A stretch of DNA of 22,535 nt. Source: JAJTFW01 sp046049215. GTDB taxonomy: Bacteria > Bacteroidota > Bacteroidia > AKYH767-A > OLB10. Below the pieces are notes generated by a model. That model did no database searches, was not told where the DNA came from, and saw only the letters and a list, made by a program, of their open reading frames with translations. This document shows, in pieces, positions 14,163 to 22,387 of the stretch. The first letter of the stretch is position 1. Every line of letters starts with the position of its first letter. The stretch spans positions 1 through 22,535 of the forward strand of contig JBJOER010000183.1 of the NCBI GenBank assembly GCA_046049215.1, in the 5' to 3' direction. A program made the translations under genes and the position numbers.

Positions 14163-14872
14163 GGCGTGTTTTTTACGGGAGGGAAGAGGTATGACAAAAT
14201 TAGGTAGAAAATGAGGATGACGGGACCGGCAGCAAAGCCGAGTAGAAGTGCTGTTACCAATGAGATGCCGATTAACAGGCCGAATCCTTTATTCGCACCC
14301 CAGCCCGATGACAGCGATTTGAGTGAGAAAAGAGGGATTTCGGCAATGAGAAGGAAAGAACAGACTATGGAAAATACGGCAAGGAATGCGGGCTGATGGA
14401 AAAGGTTCGAGGCCGGGTCGGCCGGATTGTTAGGAATCAGGGCCATGGATGCGATACAAAGGGAATTGGCTGGGGTGGGAAGCCCGATGAAATACTCCTT
14501 TTGCCGGGTGTCGATATTGAATTTCGCTAACCTGTAGGCGGATAAAAGCGGAACAAGTAATGCGACATAGGGCACAAGTGAATCGCTATCAGAAACCGAT
14601 AGGTTCGCCCCGCTTTGCTCCTGGAAAAGGGCGAAAAGGATCAATCCGGGCACAACCCCGAAACTGACGACATCCGCAAGCGAATCCAGTTCCTTGCCGA
14701 TGTCGGAGTAGGCTTTCAGCAAGCGCGCGACCATCCCGTCCAGGAAGTCCAAAACCGCTGCCAGGAAAATGAGCAGCGCCGCATCCTGAATCCGGTTGTC
14801 GGCCAGCCAGATGATGGCCAGGCAGCCGCAGAAAAGGTTCATCAGGGTGATGATGTTGGGGATGTGCTTCAT
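14159..14872 (-). CDS. pssA: CDP-diacylglycerol--serine O-phosphatidyltransferase
   Basis: The protein has 237 residues from the ATG at 14872 (MKHIPNIITLMNLFCG), the usual PssA start; the frame extends to 14938, but the extra 22 residues precede a -7-like box that abuts this ATG. The CDP-alcohol phosphotransferase signature DG(x)2AR(x)8G(x)3D(x)3D is complete (DGMVARLLKAYSDIGKELDS then LAD). Several hydrophobic helices follow. The enzyme joins serine to CDP-diacylglycerol to give phosphatidylserine, the precursor of phosphatidylethanolamine, in the inner membrane. The N-terminal MN(L/F)xCG is a type II PssA feature. It is the upstream gene of a two-gene unit with purS. Confidence 0.95.
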   Translation of the reverse strand: MKHIPNIITLMNLFCGCLAIIWLADNRIQDAALLIFLAAVLDFLDGMVARLLKAYSDIGKELDSLADVVSFGVVPGLILFALFQEQSGANLSVSDSDSLVPYVALLVPLLSAYRLAKFNIDTRQKEYFIGLPTPANSLCIASMALIPNNPADPASNLFHQPAFLAVFSIVCSFLLIAEIPLFSLKSLSSGWGANKGFGLLIGISLVTALLLGFAAGPVILIFYLILSYLFPPVKNTP

Positions 14873-14879
14873 GCAGGGG

Positions 14880-14887
14880 CGAAGATA
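14880..14887 (-). promoter_or_regulatory. -7-like box immediately upstream of pssA
   Basis: On the minus strand TATCTTCG (one mismatch to TAnnTTTG) ends 7 bases before the ATG at 14872. Predicted initiation therefore falls at or one base before the start codon. No standard -33 TTG is found. Confidence 0.35.
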
Positions 14888-14985
14888 ATTGTATTGACGA
14901 GCAGCTGTGCGAAAATGACATACAACAAACAAAATCATCCTGCCGTTTGTGTTACCTTACGTCTGTATCGCGTTGGAAACCTTGC

Positions 14986-14993
14986 TACCTTTG
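14986..14993 (+). promoter_or_regulatory. TAnnTTTG -7 box for the PorV-like/PorU2-like operon
   Basis: TACCTTTG matches TAnnTTTG exactly, and transcription would start near 15000. A TTG at 14973-14975 is too close (10 bases) to be a normal -33 element. The box is the only exact one in the gap between the divergent pssA and the PorV-like gene. Confidence 0.5.
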
Positions 14994-15069
14994 AAAGTCG
15001 TACCGGAACTCCGGCATCATCTCTTGTTAGTCAATGAGCGTGAACCACATGGATAGAAGAAATTTCCCG

Positions 15070-16170
15070 ATGAATCGGGTTCGATTAAGCACCTTGATTC
15101 CCTGCCTGATGCTTGTTTCATTTTTGGCGAACGGACAGACCACCGCCCCCAAGTACAGCAACGAGTTCCTGGCGATCGGGGTCGGTGCACGCGGTCTTGG
15201 GCTGAGCGGTGCCATGTCGGCCGTAGTCGATGACGGCACTGCCGGTTATTGGAATCCGGCGGGTTTGACCCGTTTAAAAGGCAACCTTCAACTTTCTTTC
15301 ATGCATAGCGAGTATTTCGCAGGTATTGCCAAGTACGATTATGGTTCCTTCGCAGCGCCATTGGATGCCACGCGTTTTGTGGGTTTATCCGTGATCCGCT
15401 TTGCTGTTGATGACATTATCGATTCCACCGATCTGATAGACAAAGACGGAAATGTGGACTACGACCGTTTGCGCTCGTTTAGTTCCGCGGATTATGGATT
15501 CCTTTTTTCCTACGCCCAGAAAACCAAAGTGACCGGTCTTCAGATCGGAGCGAATGCCAAGGTGGTTCACCGTAAAGTGGGCGACTTTGCCAAAGCTTGG
15601 GGTTTTGGTCTCGATGCAGGCGCTCAGTACATTGGAGAAAAGTGGTCTTTCGCAGCAGTCGGAAAGGACATCACCTCCACCTTCAATGCATGGACCTACA
15701 ACACCGAGAAGCTGGAGGATGTATTCGTTCAAACCGGCAACGCCATTCCCGAAAACGGATTGGAAGTCACGCTTCCTCGTCTTGTATTGGGTACAGCCTT
15801 CCGTACGGATCTTGGAAAAAAACTAACGGTTCAGCCCTCATTGGACATGGATCTGACATTTGATGGAAAGCGAAATGTTCCCGTAAAAACGGATTTCGTA
15901 AGCATAGATCCCAAGCTGGGAGTTGAATTCGGGTACAGTGAGATGATCTTTCTGCGTGCGGGAATTGGGAACATCCAAACGGTCAAGAACATCGATGCCA
16001 GTACCTCCACCACGGTTCAGCCCAACATGGGCGTCGGTATACGGTTAAAGAATCTGACTATCGATTACGCCTTGACGAATATCGGAAGCGCCTCCGGTGC
16101 ATTGTATTCCAATGTATTCTCTCTTCGGTTGATTGTTTTCCGCAAAGAGAGGGCGCCTGAAACGAAATAG
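15070..16170 (+). CDS. PorV/PorQ-family outer-membrane protein (T9SS-associated)
   Basis: The protein has 366 residues from the ATG at 15070, chosen for its signal peptide (MNRVRLSTLIPCLMLVSFLANG); in-frame ATGs at 15034 and 15049 would add 12 or 7 residues. The family signature is near the mature N-terminus: IGVGARGLGLSGAMSAVVDD then GYWNPAGL (about 36-65). The rest shows repeated beta strands typical of FadL-like barrels, as in PorV (LptO) and PorQ. In Porphyromonas gingivalis, PorV shuttles T9SS cargo from the translocon to the PorU sortase on the cell surface. This gene lies 6 bases before a C25 peptidase gene, as expected for a PorV-type partner. Whether it is the main PorV or a paralogue dedicated to the neighbour cannot be decided here. 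Confidence 0.88.
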   Translation: MNRVRLSTLIPCLMLVSFLANGQTTAPKYSNEFLAIGVGARGLGLSGAMSAVVDDGTAGYWNPAGLTRLKGNLQLSFMHSEYFAGIAKYDYGSFAAPLDATRFVGLSVIRFAVDDIIDSTDLIDKDGNVDYDRLRSFSSADYGFLFSYAQKTKVTGLQIGANAKVVHRKVGDFAKAWGFGLDAGAQYIGEKWSFAAVGKDITSTFNAWTYNTEKLEDVFVQTGNAIPENGLEVTLPRLVLGTAFRTDLGKKLTVQPSLDMDLTFDGKRNVPVKTDFVSIDPKLGVEFGYSEMIFLRAGIGNIQTVKNIDASTSTTVQPNMGVGIRLKNLTIDYALTNIGSASGALYSNVFSLRLIVFRKERAPETK

Positions 16171-16176
16171 TGAACA

Positions 16177-19100
16177 ATGCGAAATTCCAAGAACTCCTTT
16201 TTTTGGGCCCTGTTGCTGTTTGCAACATCCTCCTTCGCCCAACCCTATGGAAACGAATGGATCCTCTTTCCGCAAGGTCAGCCGTTTTCATCCCAGCAGT
16301 ACTTCAGGATGTCCGTTTGGAAGGAGGGGGTCTTTCGGTTGACCTACTCGGATCTTCAGGCTGCAGGTGTGCCGGTCACGACTTGGTTTTCAACCGAACG
16401 CTATCAGGTGTTTCACAGAGGTGTCGAACAGTACATTCAGATGACAGATCAGAACAACGACAATATTTTCGGTCCGGGCGATCATCTGGAATTTTATGGC
16501 AGAGCCAATGACGGTTTACCGGACACTCCCTTGTACGATTCGGCCCATTTTCAGCCGAACCCCTATGTCAGTCTTTTTACAGACACCGCATCCTATTTTC
16601 TGACTTACAACCCCTTTTCCGTCAACAACCGGCGTATGCCCGTTATTACGGACAACAATTACAGTGCTTATGTTCCTGCAGCCTACTTCACCGCTGAATC
16701 GGTCAAAGCCTATGGTTCTGAATACAACATTGGTCCCCGCGACTACAACGATATCGCTGACAACAACTACATGAAAGGGGAGGGGTTCTTGTCCGCAAGA
16801 ATCAGTAAATCCAATCCTTTCGATGTTACCTTCGATGTCAGAAAGTTGGTTTCTGCCGGCGGGTCGCCTGTGATTGAGACCGCTGTCATGGGCGCCAACG
16901 CGTTGGCGCATCCTTACCGCTTCTCAAGCGGCAATCAGGTTGTACTGGATACCATTTTTGCCGGCTATGAACTTGCCAGGCATCGTTTTGTCATCAACAA
17001 CCTCCCTGTTAACGGAAATCATGTCTTTCGGTTTTCTCCGTTGACTGATCCAACCTTTTCCGGAAACATGAATTACATGCAGATGGCCTATGCCCGTCTG
17101 ACCTACAACAGGAGTTTTGATTTTACCGGTGAAAACCTGCCACAAACCCTTTGGATGACAGGTGCCGGCAAAACGCTTCTGGAATTGACAGGTCTCGGGG
17201 CCGGTTCGTTTAGGTTGTATCAAATCAGCGGAGACACCATCCGTAGGATCATCGTCGGCACCTCCGGTTCTTCGAACATGGCCATCGTCCCGCTGGGATC
17301 CAATTCGAGTCGTTTGCTTTTGACGACTGAAAGCCTTGTTTATCCCGCGACGGGAAACGTCCTTATCGCTTCTGTGAATTCCGATCCGGACCCCGCCCGC
17401 TACGCCCGGTTCACGAACTTTTCCAATGCCGATGTACAGGATGGAATCGTGATGATTTCACAGACGGCCCTTTGGCAGGGAGCGAATGCCTACGCGGATT
17501 ACAAAAGGCAAAAAGGCGCGTCAGTACTTCTTGCAGATGTGGAGGAACTGTATGACCAGTTCGCCTACGGTGTACGTAAACATTCGCTCGGAATCCGGCG
17601 TTTTGCTGACTTTCTGCTGGATGAAATCAGTCCCAAACCGAGGCACCTGCTCTTTATCGGTAAATCGGTGTTGAGTGAAAATGCGAGAAGCGGAACGGGA
17701 TATGCACTGAACTTGGTTCCCACGTTTGGCGAACCGGCCTCCGACGTGATGTTCACCAGCAGGTTGAATACTCCGGATTACAAGCCCGAATTGGCTACAG
17801 GAAGGATTTCCGCACTCAACAATGCCGACATTCTCGCTTATCTGGATAAGGTTATGGCATTCGAGAGCCAGCAAAGCTCAACACCTGCGGCATGGATGAA
17901 AAACGTTCTTCATTTTGGTGGAGGAACAGATATCGGTGAGCAGAATTTTCTTGCATCCAAGCTTGCAGTGTACAAGGAGATCATTGAGGATACCCTTTTC
18001 GGAGGGAATGTGACCACGATACTCAAAAGTTCAACCGATCCCATCCAGATCAACCTAAGTCAGTATGTTCAGCAACTTATCGATTCCGGTTGTTCCATGA
18101 TGACTTTTTACGGGCATGCCGCCGGCACTTCATTCGACATCTCTACTGACGATCCCGAATATTACAACAACAAGGACCGTTATCCATTGGTTCTTGCCCA
18201 GTCTTGCTTCGTCGGCGATATCCATTCTACATCAAGACTTCTAAACGAACGTTTTGTATTGACCCCCGATAAAGGATCGATCGGTTTCATTGCTGTCCCG
18301 GAAAAAGGAATCATCCAGCCACTCGATGATTATTCTACTCGTTTTCACGAGAACCTATTCCGTGAAAAATACGGTCGCTCAATAGGTGAAGCCATGCAGC
18401 AGACCGTTGCCGACATCATTCTTCCCGATTTCGACCGCAAGAGCGTTTGCATGAACATGACTCTGCACGGTGATCCCACGCTCATTTTGAATGCTTATTC
18501 CTTGCCTGATTATGCTGTCGGACCCGGCAGCCTGTTTACAGATCCTCCTGTTTTATCGACTGAGGCCGATTCTTTTCAGATCAAGATCGTCATCTCGAAT
18601 CTGGCTAAGAATGTTTCCGATTCCGTCCATCTTCTTCTCAGCAGGTCTTTCCCAAGTGGTCTGGTCAAGGATACCATCGTGAGGATTCCATACATTACTT
18701 ACAAAGACACGGTCTCAATTCGTTTGCCGATGATCGGACAAGTCGCTTCGGGCTTGAATTCGATGACCGTCACAGTCGATGCGTATGAGGAAGTGCCGGA
18801 AGTTGATGATATCGGTAACAATGTGACATCCTTCACGTTCCAGGTCAATTCCACCGATATCAATCCGGTTTATCCTCCCGAGTTCGCCATTGTTCCCTCC
18901 GATACCGTTTTCCTCAAGGCAACGACATCCGCTCAGAACGGTGGGTTCAGGAATTACCGCTTCGAGATCGATACAAGCGTTTTCTTCACTAGTCCGGCTA
19001 AACGTGCCGGGGTTGTGTCAAATGCCTATGGTGTAGTATCGTGGAAGGTTCCGGGGTTGGTCCGTCCCGATGTCGTCTACTTCTGGCGCGTAGCCAACGA

Positions 19101-21207
19101 TTCCATCACCGACCCGGATACGGCTGTCGCTTCACGATTCAAATGGCAGGAAAGTTCATTCATCCACAAGCCGGGAATCCGGGGATGGTCGCAGGCCCAT
19201 TATTACCAGTTTGGCGGAAGCGGACTGAGTAACCTCGAATTGGTCGACTCGCTGAGGGTGTTCGATTTTGTCAATTCGAACTATTCTTTGGTTATGACAC
19301 ACGAGGAAAGCCGTCCCAGCTATGAAATAAATAGCGTTAACATGGATTATTCGGGTTGTTTTCCGATACCCCAGCTTGCCGTCGCGGTGATCGATTCCAT
19401 TGATTTTGAGAACCCCTGGCAGGCCGATTCCTGCGTCCGGTATTACGGCAATTACAACTACTACGTCTGCTTTACGGACGACGGATGCGCCTTCAGAACC
19501 CGTCCCGACCGCTATTTCCTCTTCGACATCGGTACTTCTTCAGGTACTGCGAACTTCATCAATATGATCGAGAATGTGGTGCCCGACGGAGATTATCTGC
19601 TCAGCTGGCCCACTTTCAGCGCTGCGTTTGATACCATGTCTCAAATCAGGAATGCTTTCACCGGTCTGGGTGTTCCACAGTACAACAGCTTGCAGACCGG
19701 AGACAAGTACCTGCTATTCATGAAGAAGGGTGATCCGTCTTCGGTGATTTTCACCAAGGGGCTTTATCCTGACAGCCTCCTCAGGATCGATTACCTGTTG
19801 ACCAGGAACTGGGACAAAGGCTGGGTGAGTTCAACGGTCATTGGTCCTGCATTGAGCTGGGAGTCGCTGTTTTGGCAATATGCGTCAGTAGAGCCGGGGC
19901 AGACACCCGACAACATCTACCTGCAGGTTTATGGAATCGCACCCAGCGGACAGGAGGTGCTATTGCTCAATCAGATATTCTCTCCCGGAGGACCCACTGA
20001 TCTGAGTTTCATTCAAGCTTCGTCCTATCCCCGAATTCGCTTGAGAGCCTATGTCGAGGACCTTCAAAACAGAACTCCTCCTCAGTTGTCCTCTTGGCAA
20101 GTATATTATCAGCCTGTGCCTGAAGGTGCTATCAATCCCCGGTACTCCACCTTCCGTCGTGATACGGTTCAGGAAGGCGAACAGATCCGGATGTCCATCG
20201 CATTTGAAAACATCAGTGACTCGCCGATGGATACGTTGCTAGTTGACTATTATGTGTTTGATGCCTCCAATACGCGAAGGAATATCGCTACCCGTCGTCT
20301 GAGCAGGCCGCTTCCTCCGGGAGATACCGTGATGTGTGAGGTGGATTTCAGCAGCCTCTCCATGCGCGGTAACAATTCACTGTGGGTTGAGGCCAATCCA
20401 AGGGACGATCAGCCGGAACAATCGCATTTCAACAACTATGGGAGTTTCAAGTTCACGGTAAATCCGGATATCACCAATCCGTTGATGGATGTTACTTTCG
20501 ACGGTACATATATCCTGAACCGGGACATCGTATCAGCGCGGCCACATATCCGGATACGATTACGGGATGAAAACCGATTCATAGCACTGAACGATACGAG
20601 CGACTTCCGGGTGAGCCTTCGATCACCTTCCGGTAACTTGAGTTTTCTCCGTTTCGAACCTGTACCGAATGCAGTCACTAATAGCTCGTTGTTGTCATGG
20701 AAGCCGGCCGAATTGCCCAACAACAGCTTTCGGATCGATTATACGCCCGAGCTCGCCGAGGACGGTGTATACGAATTGACGGTTCAAGCAACCGACATGA
20801 GTGGAAACCAGAGCGGCGAGAACGATTACAAGGTGCAGTTTGAAGTTATCAACCGCAGCACAGTTACTGAAGTGGTGAATTATCCGAATCCCTTCAGTAC
20901 CTCCACCCGTTTTGTTTTCACCCTCACCGGTTCCGTGGTTCCTGATGACTTCCGCATTCGTATCATGACAGTTACGGGAAAGATCGTTCGTGAAATCACC
21001 CGAGCCGAAATAGGTCCGATCCGGGTGGGCAGGAATATCACGGAGTATGCATGGGACGGTAAGGACGAGTTCGGAGACCAGCTTGCAAACGGCGTTTACC
21101 TTTACAAGGTGTTCATGGGCATAGACGGTTCTGAAATTGAAAAACGGAATACTGCGGCAGATGCTTATTTCAAGAAAGGCTGGGGAAAGATGTACCTGAT
21201 GCGGTAA
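16177..21207 (+). CDS. porU2: Putative T9SS sortase, PorU2-like C25 peptidase (1676 aa)
   Basis: The signal peptide (MRNSKNSFFWALLLFATSSFAQ) is followed by an N-terminal beta-rich region (to about 415), a gingipain-type C25 caspase-fold domain (about 420-776) and C-terminal beta modules. The catalytic dyad is visible as His647 in FYGHAAG and Cys677 in LAQSCFVGD, 30 residues apart, and LHGDPTL closes the domain. Then come a CARDB-like domain (about 777-895), an FN3-like segment, a region resembling FAM3/ILEI domains (about 1085-1192), a second CARDB-like domain (about 1318-1432), an Ig-like domain, and a FlgD-like tail (about 1562-1676: NYPNPFSTSTRF, AWDGKDEFGDQLANGVYLYKV). PorU removes T9SS sorting tails and attaches cargo to A-LPS. 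At 1676 residues this is longer than P. gingivalis PorU (about 1158) and fits the group databases call PorU2. It is co-oriented with the PorV-like gene. Enzyme activity is inferred. Confidence 0.87.
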   Translation: MRNSKNSFFWALLLFATSSFAQPYGNEWILFPQGQPFSSQQYFRMSVWKEGVFRLTYSDLQAAGVPVTTWFSTERYQVFHRGVEQYIQMTDQNNDNIFGPGDHLEFYGRANDGLPDTPLYDSAHFQPNPYVSLFTDTASYFLTYNPFSVNNRRMPVITDNNYSAYVPAAYFTAESVKAYGSEYNIGPRDYNDIADNNYMKGEGFLSARISKSNPFDVTFDVRKLVSAGGSPVIETAVMGANALAHPYRFSSGNQVVLDTIFAGYELARHRFVINNLPVNGNHVFRFSPLTDPTFSGNMNYMQMAYARLTYNRSFDFTGENLPQTLWMTGAGKTLLELTGLGAGSFRLYQISGDTIRRIIVGTSGSSNMAIVPLGSNSSRLLLTTESLVYPATGNVLIASVNSDPDPARYARFTNFSNADVQDGIVMISQTALWQGANAYADYKRQKGASVLLADVEELYDQFAYGVRKHSLGIRRFADFLLDEISPKPRHLLFIGKSVLSENARSGTGYALNLVPTFGEPASDVMFTSRLNTPDYKPELATGRISALNNADILAYLDKVMAFESQQSSTPAAWMKNVLHFGGGTDIGEQNFLASKLAVYKEIIEDTLFGGNVTTILKSSTDPIQINLSQYVQQLIDSGCSMMTFYGHAAGTSFDISTDDPEYYNNKDRYPLVLAQSCFVGDIHSTSRLLNERFVLTPDKGSIGFIAVPEKGIIQPLDDYSTRFHENLFREKYGRSIGEAMQQTVADIILPDFDRKSVCMNMTLHGDPTLILNAYSLPDYAVGPGSLFTDPPVLSTEADSFQIKIVISNLAKNVSDSVHLLLSRSFPSGLVKDTIVRIPYITYKDTVSIRLPMIGQVASGLNSMTVTVDAYEEVPEVDDIGNNVTSFTFQVNSTDINPVYPPEFAIVPSDTVFLKATTSAQNGGFRNYRFEIDTSVFFTSPAKRAGVVSNAYGVVSWKVPGLVRPDVVYFWRVANDSITDPDTAVASRFKWQESSFIHKPGIRGWSQAHYYQFGGSGLSNLELVDSLRVFDFVNSNYSLVMTHEESRPSYEINSVNMDYSGCFPIPQLAVAVIDSIDFENPWQADSCVRYYGNYNYYVCFTDDGCAFRTRPDRYFLFDIGTSSGTANFINMIENVVPDGDYLLSWPTFSAAFDTMSQIRNAFTGLGVPQYNSLQTGDKYLLFMKKGDPSSVIFTKGLYPDSLLRIDYLLTRNWDKGWVSSTVIGPALSWESLFWQYASVEPGQTPDNIYLQVYGIAPSGQEVLLLNQIFSPGGPTDLSFIQASSYPRIRLRAYVEDLQNRTPPQLSSWQVYYQPVPEGAINPRYSTFRRDTVQEGEQIRMSIAFENISDSPMDTLLVDYYVFDASNTRRNIATRRLSRPLPPGDTVMCEVDFSSLSMRGNNSLWVEANPRDDQPEQSHFNNYGSFKFTVNPDITNPLMDVTFDGTYILNRDIVSARPHIRIRLRDENRFIALNDTSDFRVSLRSPSGNLSFLRFEPVPNAVTNSSLLSWKPAELPNNSFRIDYTPELAEDGVYELTVQATDMSGNQSGENDYKVQFEVINRSTVTEVVNYPNPFSTSTRFVFTLTGSVVPDDFRIRIMTVTGKIVREITRAEIGPIRVGRNITEYAWDGKDEFGDQLANGVYLYKVFMGIDGSEIEKRNTAADAYFKKGWGKMYLMR

Positions 21208-21228
21208 ATCGTACCGACCGTTCTTTTT
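21202..21228 (+). terminator. Possible weak terminator after the C25 peptidase gene
   Basis: CGGTA (21202-21206, overlapping the stop) can pair with TACCG (21212-21216) around 5 bases, with TTCTTTTT (21221-21228) shortly after. The stem is short, so this is only tentative for the 46-base convergent gap with pdxA. Confidence 0.3.
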
Positions 21229-21253
21229 CAGGTGTCCTTAAGCCATGCCGATC

Positions 21254-22318
21254 TCAATGCCGCTCTCCGCTAAGCTTTGAGAATTTCAACGGATTGCTGT
21301 TGATTTCCTTGTGCTCGGCCCTTTTATTCACGATGTCAATCGCCAGGTAAATCGCCTCGCGCAGTGAGTTTTCAGAGGCCGTTCCTTGTCCTGCGATGTC
21401 GTAGGCGGTTCCATGGTCGGGGGATGTCCGGACCAGCGGAAGTCCTGCTGTGTAGTTGACACCGCTTTCGAAGGCCAGCGTTTTAAAGGGGATCAGTCCT
21501 TGATCGTGGTACATGGCAAGTACTGCATCGAATTTCTCCTGCTGGCCGGTACCGAAGAACCCGTCACTTGCATAAGGTCCGAAAACCATCAATCCCTTGT
21601 CGAAACATTCTTTGACAACCGGTGCCATCACCTCTTTTTCTTCACGACCGATCACACCTCCATCTCCTGCGTGCGGATTCAGACCGAGCACGGCCAGGCG
21701 TGGTTTGCGGATGCCGAAATCAGTTTGAAGAGATCGGATCATCAGTTGGATCTTCTGATGCAAAAGTTCTTTGGTGATAAGCCCGCTGACCTGGGATACC
21801 GGCACATGTTCCGTTGCCAATGCGACCCTCAGATTTCCTGAAACCAGGAACATCAGGTAATCTTTGGTATTGAATGCTTTGGCGAGGAAACCGGTATGCC
21901 CGGTAAATCCGCCTCCGGGTGCGATGGTGGACTTGTCCACCGGCGCGGTGACCATGGCATCGATCCTTCCAAGTGCAAGGTCGCTTGTGGCTGTCTGCAA
22001 TGCTTTCATGCCGAATGGACCGTTTTCCGCCGATGGCTTGCCCGGTTCTATTTTCAATTCCTCCTCCCAGCAATTGATCAGGTTGATCTTTCGAGGTATT
22101 AGTTCTTCGGAGGAGGGCACCGTTGTGTAATTGAAGTCCTGAAGATTCAACAGCTTTCTGTAGTGGGAGATCACCTTTCCGTTTCCATAGATGACCGGAG
22201 TGCAACTCTGCAGAATGCGATTGTCAGATAACGCTTTTATGATCACCTCGGGTCCGATGCCATTGACATCCCCGATAGTGATTCCGATATTCATCAATTC
22301 GTCTTTTTCAGTGCTCAT
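21254..22318 (-). CDS. pdxA: 4-hydroxythreonine-4-phosphate dehydrogenase PdxA
   Basis: This 354-residue protein matches PdxA throughout: GDVNGIGPEVIIK (16-28), TAPVDKS (124-130), GHTGFLA (140-146), LNPHAGDGG (213-221), YHDQGLIPFK (270-279) and RTSPDHGTAYDIAG (297-310). The three metal-binding histidines of E. coli PdxA (H166, H211, H266) correspond to H171, H216 and H271 with a constant offset of five. It oxidises 4-phosphohydroxy-L-threonine with NAD in the DXP-dependent pyridoxal 5'-phosphate pathway. The start is the ATG at 22318; an ATG at 22294 is possible. It follows an M17 aminopeptidase gene by 69 bases on the same strand. pdxJ is not seen. Confidence 0.96.
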   Translation of the reverse strand: MSTEKDELMNIGITIGDVNGIGPEVIIKALSDNRILQSCTPVIYGNGKVISHYRKLLNLQDFNYTTVPSSEELIPRKINLINCWEEELKIEPGKPSAENGPFGMKALQTATSDLALGRIDAMVTAPVDKSTIAPGGGFTGHTGFLAKAFNTKDYLMFLVSGNLRVALATEHVPVSQVSGLITKELLHQKIQLMIRSLQTDFGIRKPRLAVLGLNPHAGDGGVIGREEKEVMAPVVKECFDKGLMVFGPYASDGFFGTGQQEKFDAVLAMYHDQGLIPFKTLAFESGVNYTAGLPLVRTSPDHGTAYDIAGQGTASENSLREAIYLAIDIVNKRAEHKEINSNPLKFSKLSGERH

Positions 22319-22387
22319 GCGCGATTCATTTGCTCAGGATTCGGTGTTTTCCTTTTGGGGTTGTAGTTATACGTAAGAGGGTAGGTT

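Noticed and set aside
14873..14938. 22-residue N-terminal extension of PssA
   Set aside because: Known PssA proteins start at the MxxIPNxIT segment, and a -7-like box lies in the extension.
21720..22205. 161-residue alternative frame on the minus strand
   Set aside because: Shadow of pdxA, which has all catalytic and metal-binding motifs.
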